A stretch of DNA of 15,887 nt from Bacillota bacterium (GTDB lineage Bacteria > Bacillota > Clostridia > Acetivibrionales > DTU013). Shown here one piece after another: positions 1-7,720 of the stretch. The DNA lies in the NCBI GenBank assembly GCA_023435925.1, contig JAEZLF010000259.1:1-15887 (forward strand). The letters run 5' to 3'. The notes beneath the pieces are model-generated. The model had not been told where the DNA came from and searched no databases. It saw only the letters and a program-made list of their open reading frames with translations. Positions within the stretch are counted from its first letter, which is position 1, and every line of letters begins with the position of its first letter. Made by a program: the position numbers and the translations under genes.

Positions 1-2
1 AA

Positions 3-104
3 AAACTCTTATCTCCGATCACAAAGAAGCAACGTGATATCATTAATGCTTTAGGCCTGTCCACAGAGGAAATCCCTAATTGGCTCGAAACTATTTCTGT
101 ATAG
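3..104 (+). pseudogene. C-terminal fragment of a DDE transposase (probable IS4/IS1634-type)
   Basis: An open frame enters from the left edge and ends at TAG 102-104, giving 33 residues. The stretch ITKKQRDIINALGL resembles the tail of IS4/IS1634-type transposases, which often end in a TK-Q-I-ALG-like segment; this is my recollection of the family, not a search result. The fragment reads rightward, while the next transposase piece (122-223) reads leftward, so the two cannot belong to one intact gene. It could be the end of a complete transposase lying outside the window or a remnant. The family call is tentative. Confidence 0.4.
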
Positions 105-121
105 TATAATTTTCCGGGAGT

Positions 122-223
122 TTAGGATTTAGCCCCAGCTACGAACATCTTCTCTTCAGTCGTATCGTCGCTGTGACAATGTAAGCGTTTCATATCCAGT
201 TCATTTTTCAGGTCATCGAAGGA
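122..223 (-). pseudogene. Internal fragment of an IS4-family (DDE) transposase
   Basis: Read leftward from 223, this encodes 33 residues beginning SFDDLKNELDMKRL and continuing through HCHSDDTTEEKMFVA before a stop at 122-124. The FDDLKNELDMKRLR-HS-G-FV pattern is typical of the region around the catalytic Glu of IS4/IS1634-type transposases, where the intact protein would continue FVAFIALI. Here the similarity stops after FVA, so the 3' part is missing. The fragment starts directly after the permease stop codon and in the same frame, so it has no start of its own. It is the scar of a decayed insertion sequence. Confidence 0.6.
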
Positions 224-1123
224 TTACATAATATTCACTAATACTCCTGTAATTAATGAGTACATAACAATATATAGAATATAAAGCGCAAACTGCTTCA
301 TTCCCAGAATTGCTTTTACTGCACCGAGGTTTGTTATTTTTGTCGCAGGACCGGTAATCATAAAAGCTGCGGCCGCACCCATACTCATACCTGACTGCAG
401 CCACTCGGCAAGCAGCGGAATGGTCCCACCTCCGCACACATATAGCGGAACACCAATCGTGGCAGCCATCAGCACTCCGAATCTATGCTGTCTACCAAAC
501 AAATTGGCAAAGGTATCAGAAGGTACATAGCGTTGAAATAATGCCGAGAGAAGTATACCTATCAGAAAATACCCTCCGGTTGCTTTTATATTCCTCCCGA
601 TATTCTTAACTAGCCGAAGCAAAAGGTTCGGGTCTGTATCTCTGTTACTAACCGTTCCAAAACCATTGAAGTTAAAAAAGCTTTTGCCTCGATAAAAAAT
701 GCGTATACAAATTCCTGCTGCAATACCACATAGCATACTGAACAAGAAGCGGATTACCATTGCAGTAGTTCCGAGAGCAGAACTAAATATTAGCAACTGT
801 GGATTGAGTAATATCGAGCTCATCATAAAAGCCGCAAGCCATTCCTCGCGCATTCCTTTTTCGGAAAAGGAGGCCGCAATAGGAAGCGTTCCGTACATGC
901 AAAGAGGTGAGGCTATTCCTAATAAGCTTGCAGGTATCACCCCTAAAATTCCCCAGTGACTATTTTGCATTGAGGAAAATAACTTATGTATTTTATTTTT
1001 ACCAAATACCGATATAGAGGAGCCCAACAAAATACCAATCAACCAGTATTTAAATATCTGTTCGAATTGTATTGAAGCATAGTACCAGATATAAATTAAT
1101 TCTCGGCTAATTATTTTACTCAT
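224..1123 (-). CDS. Permease of the DUF318/ArsP (YraQ-like) family
   Basis: This is an integral membrane protein of 299 residues with about eight hydrophobic segments in two similar halves around a polar centre (about residues 145-175). Each half carries the family's re-entrant-looking motif: PLCMYGTLPIAAS followed by LLNPQL near 73-110, and VPLYVCGGGTIPLLAEWL with GPATKITNLGAVK near 225-270. Members export metalloid or metal species or unknown solutes; the substrate here is unknown. An in-frame TTG lies one codon earlier (1126), but ATG at 1123 is preferred. The start overlaps the lipoprotein stop by 8 nt (ATGAGTAA), so the two are probably translationally coupled and functionally linked. 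Cys75 and Cys230 sit in the two motifs and could be substrate ligands (inference). Confidence 0.85.
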   Translation of the reverse strand: MSKIISRELIYIWYYASIQFEQIFKYWLIGILLGSSISVFGKNKIHKLFSSMQNSHWGILGVIPASLLGIASPLCMYGTLPIAASFSEKGMREEWLAAFMMSSILLNPQLLIFSSALGTTAMVIRFLFSMLCGIAAGICIRIFYRGKSFFNFNGFGTVSNRDTDPNLLLRLVKNIGRNIKATGGYFLIGILLSALFQRYVPSDTFANLFGRQHRFGVLMAATIGVPLYVCGGGTIPLLAEWLQSGMSMGAAAAFMITGPATKITNLGAVKAILGMKQFALYILYIVMYSLITGVLVNIM

Positions 1124-2135
1124 CAATCATTACCAGTTCATATTTCTTGCTGCCAATACCCAATTCTTCTGCGTAATCAAGAGTATGAGTTCCGTTTCTT
1201 GATTGTATTCTTGCTCTTAAGCTTGCACTCTTCTGTTCATCGGCCGCATAGATCTGATCCACACAAGCTTTGTCCAAAGCAACCGGATCAAGGGATGACA
1301 GTATACCGATATCATCCATCGCCGGTGCTGCCGGGCTTCCATCACAATCACAATCAACAGAGAGATTATTCATAATGTTGATATATATGATGTTCTCTCC
1401 CGCATCATCCACAATAGCTTTTGCCGCTTCAGCCATAGACTCAAGAAATTCATCCTGATCATAGCCACCTCGCAGCCATGAATTTTTATCTCCTTCTCCT
1501 GCATTATGTATTAAATTCTTTCCTTGCGGAGTAGCAAAACCAATTGACATATTCTTAAGTGCTCCTCCAAAGCCTCCCATTGAGTGGCCTTTAAAATGTG
1601 AGAGAATTACATAAAATTCATAATCTTTATAATGAGCCCCCACCAAATCCTCGGTTAGATGCTTACCGTTTTTAATAGGTAAACTCACAGAGCCCTCGGA
1701 GTCTAAAATGTCTACTTTGGTATATGCTGTAAAGCCATGATCTTCCGCTGCTTGCATATGTGCGGCAGTATTAGCACGAAGACCGCCATAAGCGGTATTA
1801 GAGTCTACAAAGGTACCGTTCACCGAAAGAACAAAATCCTTCACCAAATCCGGTTTTAGATAATTATTTCCTCCCGGTTCACCCATATGCACCTTTACCG
1901 CAACCTTTCCCTTTGCCTCTCTTCCAAGGGTTTGGTAAATCCGTATAATCGCTTCCGGGCTTATGTCTTTGGTCATATAGACAGTAGATTTCTTTTCATC
2001 TGCCGCAGCAGATTCAAGCTGTGTTGTAGCTTGTGTAATATTTTCTTTAGTTGAATCATTGCTTTCCGTCGTTCCGCATCCTGCAATACTAAACGCAAGT
2101 ATCAGGGATAACATGATTAGCCAACCTTTTCTCAT
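1116..2135 (-). CDS. DUF362 domain lipoprotein
   Basis: The 339-residue precursor has a lipoprotein signal: basic MRKGW, a hydrophobic stretch and a lipobox ending at Cys20. A Ser/Thr/Glu-rich linker follows to about residue 50. The rest matches the DUF362 fold as I know it: GKVAVKVHMGEPGG (76-89), LSHFKGHSMGGFGGALKN (179-195), and VDCDCDGS...DDIGILSSLDPVALDKA (260-290). Many DUF362 proteins end in a 2[4Fe-4S] ferredoxin module. This one has none, and only the CDC pair (262-264) plus Cys291 remain as possible ligands. It should be anchored on the outer face of the cytoplasmic membrane. A GGGGGG ribosome-binding stretch precedes ATG 2135. It overlaps the permease start and may act as its extracytoplasmic partner; its biochemical role is unknown. 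Confidence 0.85.
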   Translation of the reverse strand: MRKGWLIMLSLILAFSIAGCGTTESNDSTKENITQATTQLESAAADEKKSTVYMTKDISPEAIIRIYQTLGREAKGKVAVKVHMGEPGGNNYLKPDLVKDFVLSVNGTFVDSNTAYGGLRANTAAHMQAAEDHGFTAYTKVDILDSEGSVSLPIKNGKHLTEDLVGAHYKDYEFYVILSHFKGHSMGGFGGALKNMSIGFATPQGKNLIHNAGEGDKNSWLRGGYDQDEFLESMAEAAKAIVDDAGENIIYINIMNNLSVDCDCDGSPAAPAMDDIGILSSLDPVALDKACVDQIYAADEQKSASLRARIQSRNGTHTLDYAEELGIGSKKYELVMIDE

Positions 2136-2190
2136 TTAACATACCCCCCATCTTTTATAATGCATCTTTAAACAATATATCTTATTGACC

Positions 2191-2207
2191 TATGTCATTT
2201 AGACATA
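2191..2207. promoter_or_regulatory. Palindromic operator candidate (PadR-type) at the lipoprotein promoter
   Basis: TATGTC-ATTTA-GACATA is a perfect 6-bp inverted repeat with a 5-bp centre. It starts at the last base of the -10 box and covers the expected transcription start, a classic repressor position. Known PadR operators have ATGT and ACAT half-sites about 8 bp apart; here the gap is 7. The octamer TATGTCAT recurs at 2896-2903 upstream of padR. Binding by the neighbouring PadR protein is inferred. Confidence 0.55.
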
Positions 2208-2235
2208 TTATATTAGTAATTTATAACACTGTCAA
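2207..2235 (-). promoter_or_regulatory. Sigma-A promoter of the lipoprotein-permease operon
   Basis: On the minus strand TTGACA (2230-2235) and TATAAT (2207-2212) are separated by exactly 17 bp, a full consensus match. Transcription should start near 2200 and run leftward into the lipoprotein gene at 2135, leaving a leader of about 65 nt. Such a strong promoter would be expected to need repression, consistent with the overlapping palindrome. Confidence 0.8.
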
Positions 2236-2335
2236 TCTGATTTTCATCGGTCAGGCTAGTTAACTGACGTTTGCAAGGTGTGAGGTCAGCAATTTTGTAT
2301 TAATTGCCAATCTTTATAATTCAATACCTATAGTA

Positions 2336-2881
2336 TCAGAGCGCACTCTTATTCATTTTCTCCAACACGCCGATTACCTCATCGCACCAATCAATATAAG
2401 CTTTTGTAATCATCTGACCATAAAGCAATGTAAAATAGCTATAGTAATCATGTATAGAATTGATAGTTGATAGATTGAAGTGTTCTGCAATGTCATCATA
2501 CGTCTTAAGATGTATGGCTTTCGATTTTTTAAAATCCTCAACAATTTTAATATTCCTACTGATAGGCTCATTACTCCCAAAATATAACTTAAGCAAGAGC
2601 TCATTATTAACAACATCTTCGTTCATCCATTCTTTTAAAACTTCGCGTCCCTTATCAGTGATAGAATAAACCTTTCTGTCAGGCTTACCATCACTCTTCT
2701 CAGCAACAAAGGTGGCATTCTTTTGCAGCACAAGCTTCTTCAATATCGGATATATTTGACCGTTACTTACCTTATAAAAGTATCCTATTTCTTTTTCTAT
2801 TTTTTTCCTAATATCATATCCTGAAAAATTTCCAAAGCTTATAATGCCTAAAATAACATAGTAGCTGGTACTCTCTTTCAT
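2336..2881 (-). CDS. PadR-family transcriptional regulator
   Basis: This 181-residue cytoplasmic DNA-binding protein has the PadR winged helix at residues 5-87: YYVILGIISFGNFSGYDIRKKI, the signature SNGQIYPILKKL (39-50), and a beta-wing KPDRKVYSITDKGRE (66-80). The helical C-terminal part (about 95-178) fits the PadR/Vir_act_alpha_C dimerisation region, giving a typical length. A GTG three codons upstream (2890) abuts the ribosome binding site AAGGGAG, so ATG 2881 with an 8-nt spacing is chosen. PadR proteins usually repress nearby transport or stress genes and respond to small ligands. Here the likely targets are the downstream lipoprotein-permease operon and padR itself. The ligand is unknown. 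Confidence 0.88.
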   Translation of the reverse strand: MKESTSYYVILGIISFGNFSGYDIRKKIEKEIGYFYKVSNGQIYPILKKLVLQKNATFVAEKSDGKPDRKVYSITDKGREVLKEWMNEDVVNNELLLKLYFGSNEPISRNIKIVEDFKKSKAIHLKTYDDIAEHFNLSTINSIHDYYSYFTLLYGQMITKAYIDWCDEVIGVLEKMNKSAL

Positions 2882-2895
2882 TCTATACACTCCCT

Positions 2896-2915
2896 TATGT
2901 CATATGTTCTACATA
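2896..2915. promoter_or_regulatory. PadR autoregulatory operator candidate
   Basis: The segment upstream of padR contains TATGTCAT (2896-2903), identical to part of the palindrome at 2191, and a separate inverted repeat TATGT-TCT-ACATA (2903-2915). It lies in the padR leader just upstream of the ribosome binding site. Self-regulation is common in PadR repressors; the assignment here rests only on the shared motif. Confidence 0.4.
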
Positions 2916-3416
2916 CTTAAATAATACTACTTTTGCAGCATTTCATTTTGCATCAATTAGACATTCAGCTTCTTGGCTGCCTTATAGCAACATCCACAGC
3001 TATATGGAAATCATCATGCAAGGCGTTTAGCTCTCCACTCATTTTCTTCATCCGTTTTCAAATTTCATTTTACCACATCAAATCTACCCACTCAAAGAAC
3101 TATTGTTCAAACAAATATAGCAGCTTCAATTTTATTTGCGCTTTTGACCATAACATTCGCCTCATAAAATTAATTCTCAAATCAATCGGATGGAAAAAGC
3201 ATGAGTACTTTTATTAATTTTTTGTGTTAAATTGGGATCAGAAAGTTTAAATCAGACTCACATCAAGGCAGTAGTTCTTAATATTCTCTCTACTTTAATT
3301 ATAACACAAGGGTAATGGAAAATATAGTCTTATAATGCTTTGCATATGCCAGTATAATGATATAACCAATGTAGCCTTGGTAATAATTTACTTATTAATA
3401 AAAGGGGAGGGAAATC
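2916..3416. other. Intergenic region without a convincing gene
   Basis: About 500 bp between padR and the hydrolase gene. A 94-codon plus-strand frame (2933-3217) and short minus-strand frames such as MKKMSGELNALHDDFHIAVD have no ribosome binding site and no recognisable domain. The right end must hold the hydrolase promoter: TATAAT boxes lie at 3331-3336 and 3353-3358, but neither has a good -35 partner. I see no structured RNA or repeat here. It may contain decayed sequence beside the acquired hydrolase-arr unit. Confidence 0.4.
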
Positions 3417-4331
3417 ATGGATACAATGAAAAAACATGATGTGGAAGAAGTTTTTAATGTTGGGCCGTCAAAAATCAAAATAGTTTACCAGCGTTTTGGT
3501 AACTCTGCCTTACCGCCTGTCTTCCTGATAATGGGTGGAGGTGCACAAATGATTAACTGGCCTGAAGGCTTCTGCATAGAGTTAGCAGATCGTGGTTTAC
3601 ATCTAATACGGTTTGATAACAGGGATACCGGACTTTCTACTCACTTTAGTGATTCACCAATTCCAGACTTTGCAGCAGTGCAATCCGGAGATTTTTCTAC
3701 AGTGAGCTATACATTATCTGATATGGCAGCAGATACGGTTGGCTTGATGGACGCTCTCGGATACGATAGTGTACATCTAATTGGTGCATCGATGGGTGGA
3801 ATGATTGCTCAGACAGTTGCTATAGAGTATCCGGAAAGGGTTCGTTCGCTGACCTCTATGATGTCCACTACTGGAGATAGCTCTGTAGGGCAGCCTGACT
3901 GGGCAGTATTGGCCAATTTGGGTTCACCGCCAAGTGATGACCGGCAAGGTTACATAGATTGGCAAGTTCGGTCACTCAAAGCAATCGGCTCTCCAAAGTA
4001 CCCGTTGGACGAGGTTTATACTGCCGAAAATGCAGGACGTGCATGGGATCGTGACCATGATCCGCTAGGTATGCTGCGGCAGGCTGTGGCAGTGATCAAG
4101 TCCGGTGACCGTACAGAACAACTTCGTTCTTTACACGTACCTACTCTTGTAATACATGGTGAAAGCGACAAGATGGTAGCTGTCAGTGGAGGACAAGCCA
4201 CGGCAGCGGCTATTCCAAATTCCAAACTGGTAACCTTTGAAGGAATGGGACATGGTCTGCCAAAGCAATTATGGTCAGAGTTCGCGAATCGAATTGCTGA
4301 TCTTATACATCGAGTGGAATCCTCCCGGTGA
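3417..4331 (+). CDS. Alpha/beta hydrolase (RdmC-like esterase family)
   Basis: This 304-residue soluble protein has an alpha/beta-hydrolase fold. Visible elements are VFLIMGGGAQMINWP with the oxyanion region (35-49), LIRFDNRDTGLS (63-74), the nucleophile elbow GASMGG with Ser125, VIHGESDKMV with Asp251, and GMGHGLP with His279. Together these give a complete Ser-Asp-His triad. It resembles the aclacinomycin methylesterase-like group, but the substrate cannot be read from sequence. ATG 3417 follows a strong AAAGGGGAGGG. It sits 71 nt before arr on the same strand with no terminator between them, so both are probably on one transcript. The pair is richer in G+C than the AT-rich DNA on both sides, which suggests joint acquisition. 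A role in modifying an antibiotic is possible but unproven. Confidence 0.85.
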   Translation: MDTMKKHDVEEVFNVGPSKIKIVYQRFGNSALPPVFLIMGGGAQMINWPEGFCIELADRGLHLIRFDNRDTGLSTHFSDSPIPDFAAVQSGDFSTVSYTLSDMAADTVGLMDALGYDSVHLIGASMGGMIAQTVAIEYPERVRSLTSMMSTTGDSSVGQPDWAVLANLGSPPSDDRQGYIDWQVRSLKAIGSPKYPLDEVYTAENAGRAWDRDHDPLGMLRQAVAVIKSGDRTEQLRSLHVPTLVIHGESDKMVAVSGGQATAAAIPNSKLVTFEGMGHGLPKQLWSEFANRIADLIHRVESSR

Positions 4332-4402
4332 AAGCTATTTATCAATGATCGAGGAACAGGTGATGGTAACAGCTTGTTTCTCATGAAGGGAAGGGATATG
4401 AA

Positions 4403-4837
4403 ATGAATATAAAGAACGAACAGACACAGTCCGAAACATTGGACCCCGGGCCTTTCTACCATGGTACGAAAGCTGTCCTGAAGCCGGGAGACTTGCTGGT
4501 ACCCGGCCATAGCTCCAATTATGGGGAGAGAAAGAAGGCTAACTACGTCTATTTGACTGCGACATTGGATGCGGCCGCGTGGGGAGCGGAACTGGCAGTG
4601 GGCGACGAACCCGGTCGAATTTATCGTGTAGAGCCCACAGGTCCCATTGAGGATGATCCCAATCTAACGGATAAGAAGTTTCCGGGGAACCCAACAAGAT
4701 CCTACCGAACTCAACACCCACTGCGAGTAGTAGACGAGTTTTTGAACTGGGAGGGACACTCTCCGGAGGCACTCAAAAACATGCGAGATCACCTTGATGA
4801 GCTTAAACGACTTGGTATTGAAGCAATCAACGATTAA
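4403..4837 (+). CDS. arr: NAD+-rifampin ADP-ribosyltransferase
   Basis: At 144 residues it has the full length of the small Arr family, which transfers ADP-ribose from NAD+ to a hydroxyl on the rifamycin ansa bridge and abolishes RNA polymerase binding. The match is extensive: FYHGTKA-L-PGDLL-PG-SNYG-RK-ANYVYLTATLDAA-WGAEL, then GRIYRVEPTGPIEDDPNLTDKKFPGNPTRSYR. The catalytic-site residues described for the mycobacterial enzyme (His19, Tyr49, Asp84) correspond to His20, Tyr50 and Asp85 here, all conserved, so activity is expected. The ribosome binding site AAGGGAAGGG precedes ATG 4403. G+C was about half in the parts counted by hand, above the neighbouring agr genes. It is the second gene of a unit with the hydrolase and is followed by a strong terminator. 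Arr is frequent in environmental and mobile DNA, so horizontal gain is plausible. Confidence 0.95.
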   Translation: MNIKNEQTQSETLDPGPFYHGTKAVLKPGDLLVPGHSSNYGERKKANYVYLTATLDAAAWGAELAVGDEPGRIYRVEPTGPIEDDPNLTDKKFPGNPTRSYRTQHPLRVVDEFLNWEGHSPEALKNMRDHLDELKRLGIEAIND

Positions 4838-4896
4838 TTGCACAACAGTCAATAGGTTTTCATTTTGATGTTCAGTCTGCTAATACATACCAGAAT

Positions 4897-4944
4897 AGAA
4901 TCCCTGAGTGCTTGGATATAGCGGATCAGGGATTCTTATTTTTT
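4897..4944 (+). terminator. Intrinsic terminator after arr
   Basis: A perfect 11-bp inverted repeat AGAATCCCTGA (4897-4907) / TCAGGGATTCT (4926-4936) encloses an 18-nt loop and is followed by TATTTTTT (4937-4944). It ends the hydrolase-arr transcript and protects the convergent gene at 4988. Confidence 0.85.
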
Positions 4945-4987
4945 AGCCAGTTTCCTTGGAGAATTGTAGGAGATGAATCAAATGAGC

Positions 4988-5950
4988 TCAGCTGTTTCCT
5001 CCGAAAAAGCTGCCGATACCGATATTTCCAAGAACGCTGCCTTCTTCGCGGTTTTTACCCTTGCCTGCTGAGAAGATCCGGTCGGCAAGGCGTGAGAAGG
5101 GTAAAGACTGGAGCCAAACGGTTCCGGGACCTGTCAGTGTTGCAAATGCAAGACCTTCGCCGCCAAATAACGCAGTTTTGATGTTACCGGCAAATTTGAT
5201 ATCGTAATTGATATTTCCTGTCATGGCCACGAGGCAGCCTGTATCGAGCATCAATGTTTCACCGGGCTGCAGGTCCTTTTTCACGATAGTGCCGCCGGCA
5301 TGCATGAAAGCAAGGCCATCTCCCTCCAGCTTTTGCATGATAAAGCCTTCACCGCCGAAGAGTCCTGCACCGATTTTCCTTTGGAAGGCAATACCTACGG
5401 AAATACCTTTTGCTGCGCAAAGGAAAGAATCCTTCTGACATATCAGCAATCCGCCATAATCACCCAGATCAAAAGGTACCACTGTTCCGGGATAAGGAGC
5501 TGCGAAAGAAACACATCGCTTTAGACCGGCAGTGTTGGTGAAGGAAGTCATAAACAGGCTCTCTCCGGTTATCACGCGTTTGCCCGCGGACAAAAGCTTG
5601 CCCATTAAGTCATTACCTTCTTTCCCGGAACCGTCACCAAAAATAGTATCCATTTTAATTGCGCTGTCCATGTACATCATGGCACCTGCTTCAGCAATGA
5701 TGGTCTCGCCGGGGTCAAGCATAATCTCCACGAACTGGATATCTTCACCGTGTACCTTGTATTCGACTTCATGCGCCTTGCGCATTCTGTTTGCTGTTGC
5801 GGCAGAGCCTGCATATCCGGAGCCTCCGGACTGTGATGTATTTATTGGACTAACCGGACTTGAGGGCACCTCTTCCAGCTTGCTGCCGCATGTCTTACAG
5901 AACTTCTGACCAAAGGAATAGGTGACTTTACAATTTGGACAAATCATCAT
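4988..5950 (-). CDS. AIM24/TIGR00266 family protein with N-terminal zinc ribbon
   Basis: The product has 320 residues. The N-terminus is a rubredoxin-like zinc ribbon, CPNC (4-7) and CKTC (18-21), followed by a Ser/Gly-rich linker to about 50. The remainder is an AIM24-type beta-helix-like domain: FVEIMLDPGETIIAEAGAMMYMD, then repeated GGEG turns (GLFGGEGFIMQKLEGDG and ALFGGEGLAFATLTGPG) and VWLQSLPFSRLADRI near the C-terminus. Bacterial members are uncharacterised and no enzyme activity can be assigned. AGGAGG stands 5 nt before ATG 5950 and 8 nt before ATG 5947, so either may be used; a TTG at 5968 lies upstream of that site and is unlikely. A TATAAT at 6013-6018 (minus) could be its -10, but the -35 is poor. 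It appears monocistronic. Confidence 0.85.
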   Translation of the reverse strand: MMICPNCKVTYSFGQKFCKTCGSKLEEVPSSPVSPINTSQSGGSGYAGSAATANRMRKAHEVEYKVHGEDIQFVEIMLDPGETIIAEAGAMMYMDSAIKMDTIFGDGSGKEGNDLMGKLLSAGKRVITGESLFMTSFTNTAGLKRCVSFAAPYPGTVVPFDLGDYGGLLICQKDSFLCAAKGISVGIAFQRKIGAGLFGGEGFIMQKLEGDGLAFMHAGGTIVKKDLQPGETLMLDTGCLVAMTGNINYDIKFAGNIKTALFGGEGLAFATLTGPGTVWLQSLPFSRLADRIFSAGKGKNREEGSVLGNIGIGSFFGGNS

Positions 5951-6089
5951 AGCAACCTCCTCATACAAAAGTAAGAATAAAATACCAACTTAACCAACAA
6001 TTACGTATTTATATTATAATAAATTCTAAAAAACCACAATATGAATGGAAGAATGTTGTTGTTTCCGCTTTGATGCTTGTTATTGCCAT

Positions 6090-6118
6090 TTGACATGTTC
6101 AGTTAATAGCAATAGAAT
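6090..6118 (+). promoter_or_regulatory. Sigma-A promoter of the MATE gene
   Basis: TTGACA (6090-6095) and TAGAAT (6113-6118) are 17 bp apart, one mismatch from full consensus. The start point would fall near 6125, about 35 nt before the TTG start codon. No clear operator palindrome overlaps it. Confidence 0.7.
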
Positions 6119-6159
6119 ATTGAATTTAGAGAGAAATAGACTAGTACAGGTGAATTCAA

Positions 6160-7557
6160 TTGAAATATTCCAAATATGAGATAGACATGTGCAACGGCCC
6201 ATTATTTATGAAGATATTAACTTTTTCCATCCCACTGATGCTATCCGGCATTTTGCAGCTACTGTATAATGCGGCCGATGTCATCGTTGTAGGGCGTTAT
6301 GCCGGAAGCACGGCCCTTGCAGCGGTTGGATCCACCGGGTCTCTTACAAACCTGATCATCAGTGTATTTATGGGTTTATCCGTCGGAACCAGTGTTATAG
6401 TGGCGCAGTATTACGGCGCAGAAAAATGGGATAACGTAAGCAAGGTGGTTCACACTGCCATAGCAACAAGTATTGTCAGTGGTGTTCTGGTAAGCATTAT
6501 TGGAATTGGTATGGCCAAAATATTGCTAACTGCAATGGATACCCCTGCTGATGTGCTGGATCAGGCAACCTTATATATCCGTATTTACTTTGCTGGCATG
6601 CCTGCTTCTATGCTTTATAATTTCGGGAGTTCTATTTTAAGAGCAACAGGTGATACCAAAAGGCCCCTTGTTTTTTTAACAATAGCCGGTATTGTCAATG
6701 TTATATTGAATTTGATTTTTGTCATCGCTTTTGGAATGGGAGTCGCCGGTGTGGCAGTGGCGACGGTTATTTCCCAGGTTATATCAGCAGTATTAATCGT
6801 GTTATGTCTGATAAAGCTTGACGGTCCCTGTAAATTAAAAATAAAAGAGATAAAGCTCCATAAGGACGAGTTTATTCGTATCATGAAAATCGGTCTTCCC
6901 GCGGGGATACAGGGTTCAATTTTTTCCATGTCGAATGTGCTGATTCAGTCCTCCGTTAACTCGTTCGGTTCTGCTGTTATGGCGGGAAATTCGGCGGCGG
7001 CCAACATAGAAAGCTTTATTTATGTAGCAATGAATGCGATTTATCAAACCGCATTATCCTTTACCGGACAAAATGCCGGTGCTCAAAAATATAGGCGCAT
7101 CCGGCGCGTGTTTGGAATTTGTGCACTGCTGGTTACCATTATTGGAATTGGGTTGGGTCTGCTGGCTCAGGTTTTCGGGGAAACGCTGTTGGGTATTTAT
7201 GCACCGGGAAATACAGAGGTCATACGTTATGGGATGATCAGACTCACCATCATAACCAGCACGTATTTTACGTGCGGGATTATGGATGTTTTAGTCGGAA
7301 TGTTAAGAGGTATAGGAACATCACTGATTCCGATGCTTGTTTCCATAATCGGTGTGGTCGGAGTCAGGATCACCTGGGTCTACACAGTATTTGCATGGCA
7401 CAGGGAACTGCAAACCCTTTATATGTCCTATCCTATATCATGGACTTTAACAGCGGCCATCCACCTGATATTCTATTTTATTATGCAACGGAAGCTGGAA
7501 CGAAGCAATGCACCGCCCAGCTCCGGCAATAAAATCAGTACTTCAGCGAAAACTTAA
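6160..7557 (+). CDS. MATE family multidrug efflux transporter
   Basis: This 465-residue membrane protein should have 12 transmembrane helices in two halves. It carries the clostridial/NorM-DinF-type opening MCNGPLFMKILTFSIPLMLSGILQLLYNAADVIVVGRYAG and the second-half signature IGLPAGIQGSIFSMSNVLIQ near residue 245. Family members expel cationic drugs or metabolites in exchange for Na+ or H+; the substrate is unknown. Start choice: TTG 6160 lies 6 nt after AGGTGA (6148-6153) and gives the usual N-terminal extension. ATG 6187, at residue 10, is an alternative with only a weak GAG upstream. It is a single gene behind its own near-consensus promoter. Confidence 0.92.
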   Translation: MKYSKYEIDMCNGPLFMKILTFSIPLMLSGILQLLYNAADVIVVGRYAGSTALAAVGSTGSLTNLIISVFMGLSVGTSVIVAQYYGAEKWDNVSKVVHTAIATSIVSGVLVSIIGIGMAKILLTAMDTPADVLDQATLYIRIYFAGMPASMLYNFGSSILRATGDTKRPLVFLTIAGIVNVILNLIFVIAFGMGVAGVAVATVISQVISAVLIVLCLIKLDGPCKLKIKEIKLHKDEFIRIMKIGLPAGIQGSIFSMSNVLIQSSVNSFGSAVMAGNSAAANIESFIYVAMNAIYQTALSFTGQNAGAQKYRRIRRVFGICALLVTIIGIGLGLLAQVFGETLLGIYAPGNTEVIRYGMIRLTIITSTYFTCGIMDVLVGMLRGIGTSLIPMLVSIIGVVGVRITWVYTVFAWHRELQTLYMSYPISWTLTAAIHLIFYFIMQRKLERSNAPPSSGNKISTSAKT

Positions 7558-7629
7558 CCTTGTGCAGTAAGAAGATGCTGACTTCTACAGGTCGGTGATG
7601 AATGAAGACGGAATGAATTAACTTCTTTG

Positions 7630-7657
7630 GTCAGGTGGAGTTCAGTCTCCACCTGAC
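7630..7657. terminator. Hairpin between convergent MATE and UroD-family genes
   Basis: GTCAGGTGGAG (7630-7640) and CTCCACCTGAC (7647-7657) form a perfect 11-bp stem with a 6-nt loop. Neither strand has a real T-tract after it: the plus side reads TTCCTG and the minus side CAAAGAAG. Its position between two convergent genes suggests a bidirectional stop or an mRNA 3' end stabiliser rather than a textbook intrinsic terminator. Confidence 0.55.
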
Positions 7658-7720
7658 TTCCTGAGCGAATTGACTGATATCGGCATTTGCGCCTTGCAGA
7701 ACATATCCGTAAACATATTA

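Noticed and set aside
2284..2335. Terminator after padR (GCAATT-N7-AATTGC)
   Set aside because: The stem is only 6 bp and AT-rich, with no T-tract on the minus strand, so it is not supported.
2933..3217. 94-codon plus-strand frame upstream of the hydrolase
   Set aside because: No ribosome binding site, it starts in the padR promoter area, and its composition is rich in Ser/Phe/Ile/Lys as expected from random AT-rich DNA.
4016..4510. 164-codon minus-strand frame across the hydrolase/arr junction
   Set aside because: It lies opposite two well-supported genes and encodes no recognisable domain; it is an antisense shadow of higher-G+C coding DNA.
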